From positions 1 through 64,000 of the forward strand of contig FCOH02000027.1 of assembly GCA_001544595.2 (NCBI GenBank): a DNA stretch of 64,000 bases, in the 5' to 3' direction. Below the pieces are notes generated by a model. It worked only from the letters and a program-made list of their open reading frames with translations, was not told where the DNA came from and did no database searches. Below are positions 25,106 to 34,021 of this stretch, one piece after another (the stretch's first letter is position 1; every line of letters begins with the position of its first letter). The stretch comes from Caballeronia peredens (GTDB lineage Bacteria > Pseudomonadota > Gammaproteobacteria > Burkholderiales > Burkholderiaceae). Position numbers and translations under genes: made by a program.

Positions 25106-27001
25106 CTACAGGCCGAGCCGGGTCGGCAGCCACAGCGAAAACGATGGCACGAGAATGAGTACCACAAGCGCGATGCACAGCACCACCAGATATTTCATCA
25201 TCGGGCGCGCGACGGCTTTCATGTCGGTGCCGGTGATCGCGCAGGTCGCGAAAAGTCCGAGGCCGACGGGCGGCGCGAACAGTCCGAGCCCCATCGAGAC
25301 GACGATCACCGTGCCGAAGTGCAGCGGATTGATGCCGAGTTGCGTCGCGATCGGCGTGAGCAGCGGCCCGAAGATGATCAGCGCGGGCGCGCCTTCGAGC
25401 ACCGCGCCGAACACGATCATGATGAGCACCGAGAGCAGCAGGAACATCGTCGGGCCGTACTGGTGCGCGAACACGATCATCGCGTCGGAGACGAGCGCGG
25501 GAATCTGCTCGATCGTCAATGCAAACGAGACGCTCGACGCCGCCGCGACGATGAACAGGATGCTGCTCGCCATCGACGCCGAGCGCACGAACACGCGCGC
25601 CACCGACTTCGGCGTGAGTTCGCGGAACGCGAGCCAGCCGACCACGAGCGCATAGACCACGGCGAACGCGGATACTTCCGTCGATGTCGCGATGCCCGAG
25701 GTCACGCCCTTGCCGATCATCGTGATCATCACGAGCGCGACGAGCGCGCCGCCGAGCAGCGGCAGCCAGGCGCGCGGGTTCGTGAGCGCCGTGGCGATAT
25801 CGATGCGCTTGCCGAAGATCACCGCGACTACCGCGAGCGCGAGCGCCAGCACCGCCGCCGGCACGACGCCCGCGAGAAACAGCCCGGCGATCGAGATATT
25901 CGCGACGAAGCCCATGATGATCATGTTCACGCACGGCGGAATGGTTTCGGCCATCACCGCGCTGCAGGCGAGCAGTGCAGCCGCTTCGTTCGGATCCTGG
26001 CGGCTCTGGCGCACGGCGGGCATGACGACGCCGCCGACCGCCGCGATATCCGCGAGCTTCGAGCCGGACACGCCGGAGAAGAACGCCGTCGCCATGATGG
26101 TGATGAGTCCGAGTCCGCCGCGCACGCGCCCGAACAGGCGCAGCAGCAGTTCGATCAGCCGCGACGACATGCCGTTGCTTTCCATCAGCAGACCGGCGAG
26201 CACGAAGAATGGAATCGCCAGCAGGACAAAGTGGTCGGTGCCGGCCATCACCTGCTGCGAGTAGACGAGCAGCGGCAGCGACGGCTCCGCGAGGAAATAC
26301 AGCAGCGCCGAGAACGCGAGCACGAAGCCGATCGGCACGCCGAGCACCAACCCGAGCACGAAGCCCGCCGCGAGCAGAACGCCCGGCTTCACCGCATGCG
26401 CGGGCACGAAGGCGTTCCACGCGAAGAGCGCCGCCGCGAGCAACGCGCAGCCGATCAGCGTGCCGGCCACGATCCTGCGCGGCCCGTTGAGCGCGTTGGC
26501 GAGCGCGAACACAGTCATGAACACGCCGCCCGCGACGAGCGGATAGACGTTGATCCACGCGGGCAGGCCGCTCGGCGTCATCTGGCCGTACGAATCGACG
26601 AGCAGCAGGCACGACGACACGCACAGATTGCCCGCGACGCCCGCGATGATCCAGTGTCCCGCGCGCACGAGCGCCGGTTGCCAGCGCGCGGGAAGCGCGC
26701 CGCGAAACAGATCGACGCCGACATGCTGACTACGCCCGAGCACGGTCGCCGCGCCGAAGAACACGAGCACGATCATCAGCGCGCGGGCGATTTCCTCGGC
26801 CCAGTCGACGGGATCATGCAAAAAATAGCGATAGACGACCGAGACGAACACCACGATCACATCGGCCGCGAGCACGGCGGCACACAGATATTCGATCCCG
26901 TGCATGAGGACGGCCAGCCCGCGGGCGATCGCGGTGTCCCGGCCGAAGCCCGGCGCGGCGAGTGACGCTTCGGGTCCGGGCGTCGCGGAAAATGTGGTCA
27001 T
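25106..27001 (-). CDS. Fused TRAP transporter permease (DctQ-DctM)
   Basis: This 631-residue membrane protein is a fusion. Residues about 20-190 are the small DctQ four-helix subunit (AAVLAADVIVVFVSVVYRYF, DWAEEIARALMIVLVFFGA). Residues about 200-625 are the large DctM ion-coupled subunit (VLGVPIGFVLAFSALLYFL, GVSGSKLADIAAVGGVVMPA, FAPPVGLGLFATCAI). TRAP systems use the sodium gradient to import organic acids delivered by a periplasmic protein, here the DctP gene 6 bases upstream. The fusion is a known subfamily arrangement. Ligand is likely a C4-C6 sugar or keto acid, by context. Confidence 0.94.
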   Translation of the reverse strand: MTTFSATPGPEASLAAPGFGRDTAIARGLAVLMHGIEYLCAAVLAADVIVVFVSVVYRYFLHDPVDWAEEIARALMIVLVFFGAATVLGRSQHVGVDLFRGALPARWQPALVRAGHWIIAGVAGNLCVSSCLLLVDSYGQMTPSGLPAWINVYPLVAGGVFMTVFALANALNGPRRIVAGTLIGCALLAAALFAWNAFVPAHAVKPGVLLAAGFVLGLVLGVPIGFVLAFSALLYFLAEPSLPLLVYSQQVMAGTDHFVLLAIPFFVLAGLLMESNGMSSRLIELLLRLFGRVRGGLGLITIMATAFFSGVSGSKLADIAAVGGVVMPAVRQSRQDPNEAAALLACSAVMAETIPPCVNMIIMGFVANISIAGLFLAGVVPAAVLALALAVVAVIFGKRIDIATALTNPRAWLPLLGGALVALVMITMIGKGVTSGIATSTEVSAFAVVYALVVGWLAFRELTPKSVARVFVRSASMASSILFIVAAASSVSFALTIEQIPALVSDAMIVFAHQYGPTMFLLLSVLIMIVFGAVLEGAPALIIFGPLLTPIATQLGINPLHFGTVIVVSMGLGLFAPPVGLGLFATCAITGTDMKAVARPMMKYLVVLCIALVVLILVPSFSLWLPTRLGL

Positions 27002-27007
27002 GGCGTC

Positions 27008-28039
27008 TCAGCCTCGTGCGGCGGCAATCGCCGTGAACAGCGGCGCGGTCGCCGGATACTGCTTCGAGAAGCTCGCGTACAACTGCGACTGCATTTCGTG
27101 GCGCGCGGTATCGCGATCGGCCTGCGACATCGGGAAGAAGGTCATGCCGCGCTTCTTCAGTTCCTGTTCGGCGCTCGCGGCGGTCTGGATCGCCACGGCG
27201 CGCTGCTTGACGGTCGCGTCCTGCGCGGCCTTCTGAAACGCCGGACGCAGATTTTCCGGAATCTTCGCGAGCGCGCGCCGCCCCATCACGACGACGAGCG
27301 GGCTGAACACATGATTGGTCTGCCAGCACGACTTCACCACTTCGTCGTACTTGCTCGCGAGCACGGTGGCGCAATCGTGTTCGAAGCCGTCGACGACGCC
27401 CGTCTGCGCGGCCATGTAAAGCTCGCCGATCGGAATCGGCGTCGGCACCGCGCCCATCAGGCGGAAGGTCTCCATGAAGGCGGGCGTCGGCAGCACGCGC
27501 AGCTTGACGCCCTTGATATCCGCGAGCGAATGCGCGGGCTTCTTCGTGAAGACGTTCCGTCCGCCGAAGGAATAGCCCCACGTCACGACCGAGCAGCCGG
27601 CGCGCTTTTGCAGCAGATCGTCGAAAGATTTGCCGACGGTGCCGTCCATCGCGCGGCCGACGTGATCGAAGCCGTCGAACACGTAGCCCAGATCGAGCAT
27701 GCCGAGCTCGGGCAGCACGGTCGCCCAGATCGACGAACCGGTGACCATCATGTCGACCGCGCCGACCTTCACCTGCTGCACGACATCGCTTTCCTTGCCG
27801 AGCTGGCTGTTCGGGAAATAGTCGATGCGGATCTGGTCGCCGACGCTCGCCTTCAGATTGGCCGCCAGATTCTGATACCAGACGTAGTGCGCGGCGTTTT
27901 CGTTGGCCGGCATCGACGACGAAAGACGCAGCGTGACCGCCGGCTGGGCGCGCGCGAACATCGGCAAGCCGCCGCCTGCCGCCGCGAGCGACGCCGCCGA
28001 GGCCGTCTGAATGAAGCGTCGCCGGGAAATCGAATGCAT
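27008..28039 (-). CDS. TRAP transporter substrate-binding protein (DctP)
   Basis: The gene encodes 343 residues from ATG 28039, with GGAGA before it; longer starts would run into the operator region. A Tat-like leader, SRRRFIQTASAASLAAAGGG, precedes the mature domain. The family signature region is LRLSSSMPANENAAHYVW and KGVKLRVLPTPAFMETFRLMGA (parts), with the Arg that clamps the substrate carboxylate in KLRV. It delivers the ligand to the fused permease. It is the first gene of the catabolic operon. Confidence 0.94.
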   Translation of the reverse strand: MHSISRRRFIQTASAASLAAAGGGLPMFARAQPAVTLRLSSSMPANENAAHYVWYQNLAANLKASVGDQIRIDYFPNSQLGKESDVVQQVKVGAVDMMVTGSSIWATVLPELGMLDLGYVFDGFDHVGRAMDGTVGKSFDDLLQKRAGCSVVTWGYSFGGRNVFTKKPAHSLADIKGVKLRVLPTPAFMETFRLMGAVPTPIPIGELYMAAQTGVVDGFEHDCATVLASKYDEVVKSCWQTNHVFSPLVVVMGRRALAKIPENLRPAFQKAAQDATVKQRAVAIQTAASAEQELKKRGMTFFPMSQADRDTARHEMQSQLYASFSKQYPATAPLFTAIAAARG

Positions 28040-28106
28040 GGTGTGTCTCCTGGATGCCGCGAGCGCGGACGAATGCGTTGGAAATTCGCGATTCTTTCGT
28101 CGCGAC

Positions 28107-28134
28107 TGTATCGATTTAGTGTATCGATACAGTA
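28107..28134. promoter_or_regulatory. LacI-type operators upstream of dctP (proximal pair)
   Basis: CTGTATCGATTTAG at 28107-28120 is followed directly by TGTATCGATACAGT at 28121-28134, whose core TGTATCGATACA is a perfect 12-base palindrome with a central CG. They lie 68-95 bases ahead of the dctP start, where a repressor would block the operon promoter. Confidence 0.7.
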
Positions 28135-28171
28135 AACGCGGGAACGGGAACGACCCATAGGTGTTTTCCCG

Positions 28172-28185
28172 CTGTATCGATTTAG
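28172..28185. promoter_or_regulatory. LacI-type operator (distal copy)
   Basis: A second exact CTGTATCGATTTAG lies 65 bases from the first copy, overlapping the stop codon of the ion-channel gene. The spacing is near six helical turns, suitable for a repression loop. Confidence 0.65.
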
Positions 28186-28583
28186 TCCGGGGTTTTTTCG
28201 GGCGAATTGGAGGGGATGCGGCCCGCGGCCCGCTGCACGGCAAAAACGGCGACGGCTGTCGTGACGCCGGTGGCCAGCACGCCGTACAGGCCGAGCACGA
28301 CGGCAAGCGCCCGCCCGATGCCCGTGGTCGCCACGATGTCGCCGTAACCGATGGTCAGCGCCGTCACGCCGCAAAAATAGATCGTCCCGCCGAACGAGGC
28401 GCGGGCGTGCGTTGCGCTTTCGACGGGCGCGCCGAAGTGGAACATCGCCACGCACAGCACGAAGAAGACAACCAGGAACGTGCCCAGCAACGAGCGCAGA
28501 TGCCACAGCGCCCGCATGAACTCGAACGTGACGCGCGGGGAATTGATTGTTTCGGCTTTCAAAATCTTCGTAATGCTATTCAT
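28182..28583 (-). CDS. Two-helix potassium channel (Ion_trans_2)
   Basis: This 133-residue protein has a first helix at about 30-50 (LRSLLGTFLVVFFVLCVAMF), a pore helix and the selectivity filter TIGYGD at 77-82, then a second helix at about 90-115. This is the minimal KcsA-like pore, so four copies form a K+-selective channel. There is no C-terminal RCK domain. It sits between the TRAP operon and the efflux gene, and its end overlaps a LacI-type operator. Confidence 0.92.
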   Translation of the reverse strand: MNSITKILKAETINSPRVTFEFMRALWHLRSLLGTFLVVFFVLCVAMFHFGAPVESATHARASFGGTIYFCGVTALTIGYGDIVATTGIGRALAVVLGLYGVLATGVTTAVAVFAVQRAAGRIPSNSPEKTPD

Positions 28584-28661
28584 TTTCGGTGAATATCGGC
28601 GATGTCGGACGAATCTGCCATCCTACTTCGCGCGATGTTCATCCGGAAGCCGAGCGCCGCG

Positions 28662-30224
28662 CTATTCAGCCAGCGCCGATCCAGCCTTTCCCGTTGCTTT
28701 CGGATTCTCTTCGGTCCGCGCACGTCCCGCGAGCAGCCACACCGCTGCCGCAACCGTCAGCGCGCATACGCCCGCCACGCCGAGCGCCGCCGCGAAGCCG
28801 CTGGCGAAGCTCTCGCGCGCGATCCGCACGAGCGCCGCGCCCGCCGCGCCGCTCAGACTCTCACCCGCGTGCGCGAGGTCGCCCGCGAGCAGACGCGAGA
28901 GGAAGGACGCGTCGAGAACGGCTTGCGGATCGGCGAGCGTGTTCGCGTGCGCGTCGAGCGCGGCGTGCGTGCGGCTCGCGAGCACGGCGCCCAGCACGCC
29001 TACCGAGGTGACGATCGCGGTGAAGCGCGTCGTCGTGCTGATGCCCGACGCCATGCCGGTCCGATGCGCCGGCACGCACGCCATGATCGCCTTTTGCGTG
29101 TCGCCGTTGAGCACGCCCGCGCCGAGCCCGGTGACGATCATCCCGAGCGTGATCAGCGCATAGCTCGACGTTCCCGCGAAAAGCGCGGTCATCAGATTGC
29201 CCGCGCCGATGGTCGCGAGACCGAGCGTCAGCAGCGTCATCGGCGGGACGCGCTTGCCGAGCGACGCGCCGATGTGCGGACCCACGACCATCGCGACGGC
29301 GAACGGCAGCATGCCGATGCCCGCGCGCACCGCCGGCAGACCGAACGCGTTCTGCAGATAGAGCGGCAGGAAGGTCATCATGACTTGCGCGCACGCGGCA
29401 TAGCCGAACATCGCGAGGACGGCGGCGACGAAGCGCGGCTGGCGAAACAGCGCGAGGTCGATCATCGCGTGCGCCCGGGTGCGCTGCACGCGCACGAACA
29501 CGGCGAACAGCACCGCGCACGCGGCGAGGCGCGCTTCGGTGCGCCAGTTCGCCCAGCCGTCGGTCTGCGCGTCGATCAGCGCCCAGATGCCGAGCGCGAG
29601 CGCGGCGGCGAACAGCGCGCTGCCGGCGAAATCGAGCGCGCCGGCGTGCGGATTGCGCGATTCACGCATGCCGCGCCACGCGCACACGGCGAGCACCGCG
29701 CAGATCGGCAGGTTCATCAGGAAGATCCAGCGCCAGCCGGCCCATTGCGTGATGACGCCGCCGACGAGCGGCGCGATGGTCGTCGACACGCCCATGCACG
29801 TGCCCCACACGGCCCACGCCCGGGCGCGCGCCGCGCCTTCGTGGAACGTATTGGCGATGATCGCGAGCGCGGACGTGAGCAGCATCGCCGCGCCGACGCC
29901 CTTCGCCGCCCGCGCGACGTTCAGCGCCAGCGCCGACGGCGCGAGCCCGCAGCCGAGCGACGCGAGCATGAACACCGCGAGCCCCGCGATGAGCATCTTC
30001 TTGCGGCCGATGCGGTCGGCAAGCGCGCCGGCCGGCAGCAGGCACGCGGCGAACGCGACCATATAGGCGCTGACGACCCATTCGACGTCGGCGAAACCGG
30101 CGTGGAAATCGCGCGCAATGGACGGCAGCGCGACCGCGACGACATTGGTGTCGAGCGTGATCAGCGCGCAGGTCGCGGAGGCGGTGAGCAGCACGAAACG
30201 GGCGGACGGAGCGTGGTCGGACAT
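28662..30224 (-). CDS. MFS multidrug efflux protein, DHA2 (14-helix) family
   Basis: The gene encodes about 520 residues from ATG 30224; an alternative start at 30269 adds 15. Fourteen helices are predicted. Motif C-type signatures include LDTNVVAVALPSIARDF in helix 1, the loop LADRIGRKKMLIAGL, and RWIFLMNLPICAVLAV. These are EmrB/QacA hallmarks. The final domain (SGAAGAALVRIARESF and the last helix) fits. It exports drugs or toxic organics by proton antiport. It is divergent from a LysR regulator that probably controls it. No membrane-fusion or outer-membrane partner is adjacent. Confidence 0.92.
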   Translation of the reverse strand: MSDHAPSARFVLLTASATCALITLDTNVVAVALPSIARDFHAGFADVEWVVSAYMVAFAACLLPAGALADRIGRKKMLIAGLAVFMLASLGCGLAPSALALNVARAAKGVGAAMLLTSALAIIANTFHEGAARARAWAVWGTCMGVSTTIAPLVGGVITQWAGWRWIFLMNLPICAVLAVCAWRGMRESRNPHAGALDFAGSALFAAALALGIWALIDAQTDGWANWRTEARLAACAVLFAVFVRVQRTRAHAMIDLALFRQPRFVAAVLAMFGYAACAQVMMTFLPLYLQNAFGLPAVRAGIGMLPFAVAMVVGPHIGASLGKRVPPMTLLTLGLATIGAGNLMTALFAGTSSYALITLGMIVTGLGAGVLNGDTQKAIMACVPAHRTGMASGISTTTRFTAIVTSVGVLGAVLASRTHAALDAHANTLADPQAVLDASFLSRLLAGDLAHAGESLSGAAGAALVRIARESFASGFAAALGVAGVCALTVAAAVWLLAGRARTEENPKATGKAGSALAE

Positions 30225-30279
30225 GGCGATGTGATGAGACGCGATTCGGAACATCGATGCTAAAGACATCTGTCTTGCG

Positions 30280-30290
30280 TGTCATTGACA
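30280..30290. promoter_or_regulatory. Palindrome in divergent efflux/LysR promoter
   Basis: TGTCATTGACA is an 11-base palindrome in the 105-base gap between the DHA2 transporter and its LysR regulator. A GACA-TC-TGTC dyad overlaps just upstream (30265-30274). These are plausible regulator sites. Confidence 0.4.
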
Positions 30291-30329
30291 TAGAATCGCT
30301 GAATAATTCGCAAAATCATCAATACCGAT

Positions 30330-31202
30330 ATGTCCGTCGAACTGCGTCACGTGCGCTGTTTTCTGAGCGTCGCGCGGCATCTGCACTTCACGCGCGCCGC
30401 GGAAGAACTCGGCATCGCGCCGCCCGCGCTCACCCGGCAGATTCAGGAAGCCGAGCGGCTGCTCGGCGTGCGGCTCTTTCATCGCACGAAGCGTTCGGTG
30501 GCGCTGACGGCGGCGGGCGAGGCCTATCTCGCCGAAGCCGCGAGCGCGCTCGAACATCTCGCGCGCGGCGCCGAGCGTGCGGCGCTCGCCGAGCGCGGGG
30601 AGTCGGGGCGGATCGTCGTCGGGTATGTCGGGTCGGCGGTGTATGCGGGCGTGTTGCAGGCGGCGGTGCGGGGCTTTCGGGCGCGCTATCCGCTCGTCGA
30701 GATCAACATCGGCGAAATCGTCATGCGCGACGCGGGCGCGTTGCTGATGGAAGGACGCATCGACGTCGCGTATGTGCGGCCGCCGGTGCCTCATCCGGAA
30801 GGCGTCGAGGCGCGCACCGTGCATCGCGATGCGTTCATCGTCGCGTTGCCCGCCGATTCGCCGCTGGCGTCGTCGGCGACGATCGCGCCTGCGCAACTGC
30901 GCGACCAGTCGTTCGTCGTGCCCGAGCAGGAATCCGGCACGCTCGAAGTGGCGCGGCGCGGGCGCTTCACGGCGCGCATCGTCGCGCAGCCGGGGACGCT
31001 CGCCGCCGTGCTCGCGCATGTGTCGCTGGGCGGCGACGTCGCTGTCGTGCCGCGCTCGCTCGCGCAATGCGTGACGGTGCCGGGCGTCGAGTATCGGGAG
31101 ATTGCGGGCAAGGCGGTGCCGTCGGAGGTCGCGATGATGTATCGGCGATTCGAGCGGGCGGCGGCGGTGCGGGCTTATCTCGGATTCGTCGGCGAGACCT
31201 AG
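30330..31202 (+). CDS. LysR-family transcriptional regulator
   Basis: The 290-residue protein has an N-terminal winged helix (about 1-62: HFTRAAEELGIAPPALTRQI, LLGVRLFHRTKRSVALTAAG) and a co-inducer domain (about 90-285). It resembles BenM/CatM-like regulators by the strictly typical LTRQIQEAERLLG segment. It is divergent from the DHA2 efflux gene, its probable target. A nine-base tandem repeat follows directly after the stop codon. Confidence 0.94.
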   Translation: MSVELRHVRCFLSVARHLHFTRAAEELGIAPPALTRQIQEAERLLGVRLFHRTKRSVALTAAGEAYLAEAASALEHLARGAERAALAERGESGRIVVGYVGSAVYAGVLQAAVRGFRARYPLVEINIGEIVMRDAGALLMEGRIDVAYVRPPVPHPEGVEARTVHRDAFIVALPADSPLASSATIAPAQLRDQSFVVPEQESGTLEVARRGRFTARIVAQPGTLAAVLAHVSLGGDVAVVPRSLAQCVTVPGVEYREIAGKAVPSEVAMMYRRFERAAAVRAYLGFVGET

Positions 31203-31207
31203 CGGTG

Positions 31208-31239
31208 CGGCTTGCGCGGCTTGCGCGGCTTGCGCGGCT
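31208..31239. repeat. 9-base tandem repeat
   Basis: CGGCTTGCG is repeated about three and a half times between the convergent LysR and L,D-transpeptidase genes. The copies are exact. It is likely to vary in copy number between strains by slippage. Confidence 0.85.
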
Positions 31240-31746
31240 TCAGTCGCGATGAATTCGCACCGCACAGCCCGGCGGCACGAGCTCGAACAGTTCGATCACG
31301 TCGGCGTTGTTCATGCGGATGCAGCCGTGCGAACACGCCGTGCCGATCTCCGCTTCCGCCGCCGTGCCGTGGATATAAATGAAGCGCCGCAGCGTGTCGA
31401 CGTTGCCGCCGCGATTGCGTCCCGGCTCCATGCCTTGCAGCCAGAGAATGCGCGAAAGTATCCAGTCGCGCTCGGGCTCGCGCGCGGACGCATCGGCGTG
31501 ATGGACTTCGCCGGTGGCGCGCCGCCCGACGAAGACCGCGCCCGCCGGTGCGCCCGCGCCGATCTTCAGGCGCACGCGATGCAGCCCGAGCGGCGTGCAA
31601 TTGCTGCCCGCGACGCAGCCCGGACCGTTGAGCGCGGTGGAAACGGGAAAGCTTCGCGAGCGTCCGTCGGGCTGAGTCAGCGTGAGCGTTTGCGTGCGGA
31701 TGCTGACGTCGATGACGGGCTGCGGAGAATGGCGAAGGATGTCCAT
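31240..31746 (-). CDS. L,D-transpeptidase catalytic domain protein (YkuD)
   Basis: The gene encodes 168 residues from ATG 31746; a start at 31800 adds 18. The YkuD signature is complete: HGTAAEAEIGTACSHGCIRM with the His, the catalytic Cys in SHGCIRM, and Arg. N-terminal strands read QTLTLTQPDG and FPVSTALNGPG. Such enzymes make 3-3 peptidoglycan crosslinks or attach proteins. There is no clear signal peptide in either form, which is odd for a periplasmic enzyme. It lies downstream of the pyruvyl-transferase gene, with a 50-base gap. Confidence 0.88.
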   Translation of the reverse strand: MDILRHSPQPVIDVSIRTQTLTLTQPDGRSRSFPVSTALNGPGCVAGSNCTPLGLHRVRLKIGAGAPAGAVFVGRRATGEVHHADASAREPERDWILSRILWLQGMEPGRNRGGNVDTLRRFIYIHGTAAEAEIGTACSHGCIRMNNADVIELFELVPPGCAVRIHRD

Positions 31747-31796
31747 CGGAGAGCGGTCGACATGAATACGTTCAGCGCACGACGATAGCAAACAGC

Positions 31797-33059
31797 TCAC
31801 GTGCGAACCACTCCGGCGATGGCGTCGAATCCCGCTTCATGCCGTCGCGCGAGCATCGACGCCTGTTGACGAAGTGCGTCGCGATCCGCTTGCAGGGCGA
31901 CGAGCATCGCCTCGTGCAATCGTTCGAGCGGCACGACGCCCGGCGTGTCCGCGCCTTCCCACGTCGATACATACGCCTGCTGTTTGCAGGAATCCGCGGG
32001 CTGAAAGTTGACGCGCGGCAACGCATACGCCATCGCGATGATTCTCCCGTGCAGACTGCTGCCCGCGAAACCCGCGCTCTCTGCGATCAGCGCGCAGATA
32101 TCCCACACGTTCAGCGACGAGAAAATTCTGACGGCGGCGTGACACATGCGCCGCGCCATGCGTTCGTATACAGCGATGTCGTCGTGCCACGGCGCCGCGC
32201 CCGCGCGAAAGAGCGCGATGCCCAGTCCGCTCGCTGCGCCGAGGCTATCCATTTGACGGGCGATGCCCGCGAGCGTCGCGTCGTCGCCGAAATCGGCGCT
32301 GAACTGCACGGCGAGATAGCCGCGAGGAAACGCGCGCCGCACCTCGGCGACGGCGCCCGCGCTCGCGTGCGCCGCGATGCGCTCGCCGAAGAGCGCGGCG
32401 ACCATCGACGCCGGATCGGGAACGAGGGGCGCTTCGATTCCCGCGGCGCGCAACGCGGCTTGCGTGCGGGCATCGCGAACGGTGATTGCGTCGGCGGTGC
32501 GGAGTCTGGCCAGCACTTCGGCACGCAGGGAAGCATCGATTTCATCGAGTCTTGCGCCGCCGATCGCGTTGAAACAAATCGACGTCGCGTGCGGAAACGT
32601 CTCGCGTCCGACGACGTACGGCGCGGGCGCATCCGTTCCGAGCACCGAGCGCGCCCATGCGCGGCGGTCTTGCGCGCGCGAGCCGTGGCGCGCGATGTGC
32701 GACTGCGCGTCGTCGGGGTTCGTCAGCATGACGGCGGCTTCCCAGGCGTCGCAGGTCAGAAGTTCGCCGCCGGCGTGAATCAGGGTCACGGGCTCGTCGC
32801 GCCAGCGCGCCGCCAGTTGCGCGAGCGCCGCCGTCTCGTGACCGCCGTACGCGCGCAAATCGCGCTGGGCGCAGCCGGCGAAGACGGGCGCGAGTCCCGC
32901 GCACCGCTCATCCAGCAGACGCGCGACGACGTGCGCGAACAACATGTCGCCGAAATTGTGCCGATCGAATGCGCCGAAGACGATAGTCGGCCGCTTCGTC
33001 GAAGCATCGACGTTGGCCATTTGGCCGGCTTTTGCACCGGCTTGCTCTCGGGACATCAT
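31797..33059 (-). CDS. Polysaccharide pyruvyl transferase family protein
   Basis: The gene encodes about 420 residues from the tandem ATG near 33059, with AAGGGA ahead. The N-terminal part has FGAFDRHNFGDMLFAHVVARLL, typical of this GT-B-like fold, and the C-terminal half has AGFAGSSLHGRIIAMAYALP, the donor-site motif (Gly-Ser-Ser-Leu-His-Gly). Family members transfer pyruvate from phosphoenolpyruvate to sugars of exopolysaccharide, forming ketals. It is not beside other polysaccharide genes, so its acceptor is unclear. Confidence 0.88.
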   Translation of the reverse strand: MMSREQAGAKAGQMANVDASTKRPTIVFGAFDRHNFGDMLFAHVVARLLDERCAGLAPVFAGCAQRDLRAYGGHETAALAQLAARWRDEPVTLIHAGGELLTCDAWEAAVMLTNPDDAQSHIARHGSRAQDRRAWARSVLGTDAPAPYVVGRETFPHATSICFNAIGGARLDEIDASLRAEVLARLRTADAITVRDARTQAALRAAGIEAPLVPDPASMVAALFGERIAAHASAGAVAEVRRAFPRGYLAVQFSADFGDDATLAGIARQMDSLGAASGLGIALFRAGAAPWHDDIAVYERMARRMCHAAVRIFSSLNVWDICALIAESAGFAGSSLHGRIIAMAYALPRVNFQPADSCKQQAYVSTWEGADTPGVVPLERLHEAMLVALQADRDALRQQASMLARRHEAGFDAIAGVVRT

Positions 33060-33201
33060 GAGTTCCCTTTTCACCTCGACCGGTTCAATGCCGGAACGCC
33101 ACGGCAAGCCGATGTACGCGAATTTCGGACACGCAGCGCTCACGATCGCCTAACTCTCGCCGATCAGACTTCCATCACACGCTGTACGAGAGGAGGGAAA
33201 C

Positions 33202-33369
33202 ATGAAGATCGAACCGGCAGCCGTCGCGGCGGCGTCTTTGCTTCCAGACGATGCGAAGCGCGAAACGCCCCATGAAGAAGCAACCCCTGACGCGATCGAT
33301 TCTTCCGCGCCGATGCGCTACGAAGATCTCCTGCCCTATCTGCTTCTGCCGATGGCCGGCGCGTACTGA
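33202..33369 (+). CDS. 55-residue hypothetical protein with strong ribosome site
   Basis: This gene is short enough to be overlooked. GAGGAGGGAAAC directly precedes ATG 33202, a near-perfect Shine-Dalgarno with ideal spacing. The product starts MKIEPAAVAAASLLPDDAKR, has an acidic middle, and ends YEDLLPYLLLPMAGAY. No domain is recognised. It may bind a partner through the hydrophobic C-terminus. It is 34 bases ahead of the VOC-protein gene on the same strand, so the two are probably co-transcribed. Confidence 0.65.
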   Translation: MKIEPAAVAAASLLPDDAKRETPHEEATPDAIDSSAPMRYEDLLPYLLLPMAGAY

Positions 33370-33403
33370 ACGAAAGCATTGAACGAAGACCGCTGGAGGC
33401 GTC

Positions 33404-33805
33404 ATGTTCGAACGGGAAGGCGTCACGTATGAATTTCATCACATGGGCATTCCGACGTGTGAACCGCGCGAAGGCGAGCGGTACAGCGCGGCTTCCCGCA
33501 TGTACACGAGCGACGCCGATTGCGCGTTGCTGCGCGTGCAGTATCACCGTTTCGAGGCGGGCAGTCCGTTGGCCGAACTGATGCGCACGGTGCCGCACGC
33601 CGCGTTCAAGGTGAGCGATCTGGCGAAAGCGATCCAGGGCAGAACGGTTCTGCTCGGTCCGTACGAACCGATCGACGGCTTTCGCGTCGCCGTGATCCAG
33701 GACGGCGAAGCGCCCGTCGAACTGATCGAGACGTCGCTCACCGACGAGCAGATCTGGGGGCGCGCGAAGAGCGGAGCGCGGGCATCGATTTATCGGAGGG
33801 ATTGA
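33404..33805 (+). CDS. VOC-superfamily (glyoxalase-like) protein
   Basis: This 133-residue protein has the short beta-alpha-beta-beta-beta repeats of the vicinal-oxygen-chelate fold. EFHHMGIPTCEP is the opening strand with a candidate metal His, and GFRVAVIQDGEAPVELIET is the closing strand with the conserved Glu. GGAGG precedes the ATG. Members range from glyoxalases to fosfomycin-resistance enzymes and extradiol dioxygenases; which applies is unclear. A strong bidirectional terminator follows about 105 bases downstream. Confidence 0.8.
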   Translation: MFEREGVTYEFHHMGIPTCEPREGERYSAASRMYTSDADCALLRVQYHRFEAGSPLAELMRTVPHAAFKVSDLAKAIQGRTVLLGPYEPIDGFRVAVIQDGEAPVELIETSLTDEQIWGRAKSGARASIYRRD

Positions 33806-33910
33806 GGCTTTCGGAGGGTCCGGTCGGAGGCTTTCTATCGCGACCCGCGAGCCGCGATTTCGCCTGGCCCATGGAATCCTCGGCGTTCGTGCCGTTCTTG
33901 CTGTTCGTGG

Positions 33911-33950
33911 AAAAACGCCCCGCGCGGAATGTACCGCGCGGGGCGTTTTT
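33911..33950. terminator. Strong bidirectional Rho-independent terminator
   Basis: The 17-base arms at 33911-33927 and 33934-33950 are perfect complements around a six-base loop, with A5 on one side and T5 on the other. It serves the VOC unit on the plus strand and the glycine-zipper lipoprotein gene on the minus strand. Confidence 0.95.
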
Positions 33951-34021
33951 CGCGGCGCTTCGCGAGGCGACCGGGCGACATCCTTCCGTGCCCGCCGCCC
34001 CGCCGCTGCGCTCCATCGCGC

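Noticed and set aside
25076-26965. A 629-codon plus-strand frame opposite the fused TRAP permease
   Set aside because: Its translation is a low-complexity Arg/His/Glu-rich antisense product, with no domain, opposite a clear 631-residue transporter gene.
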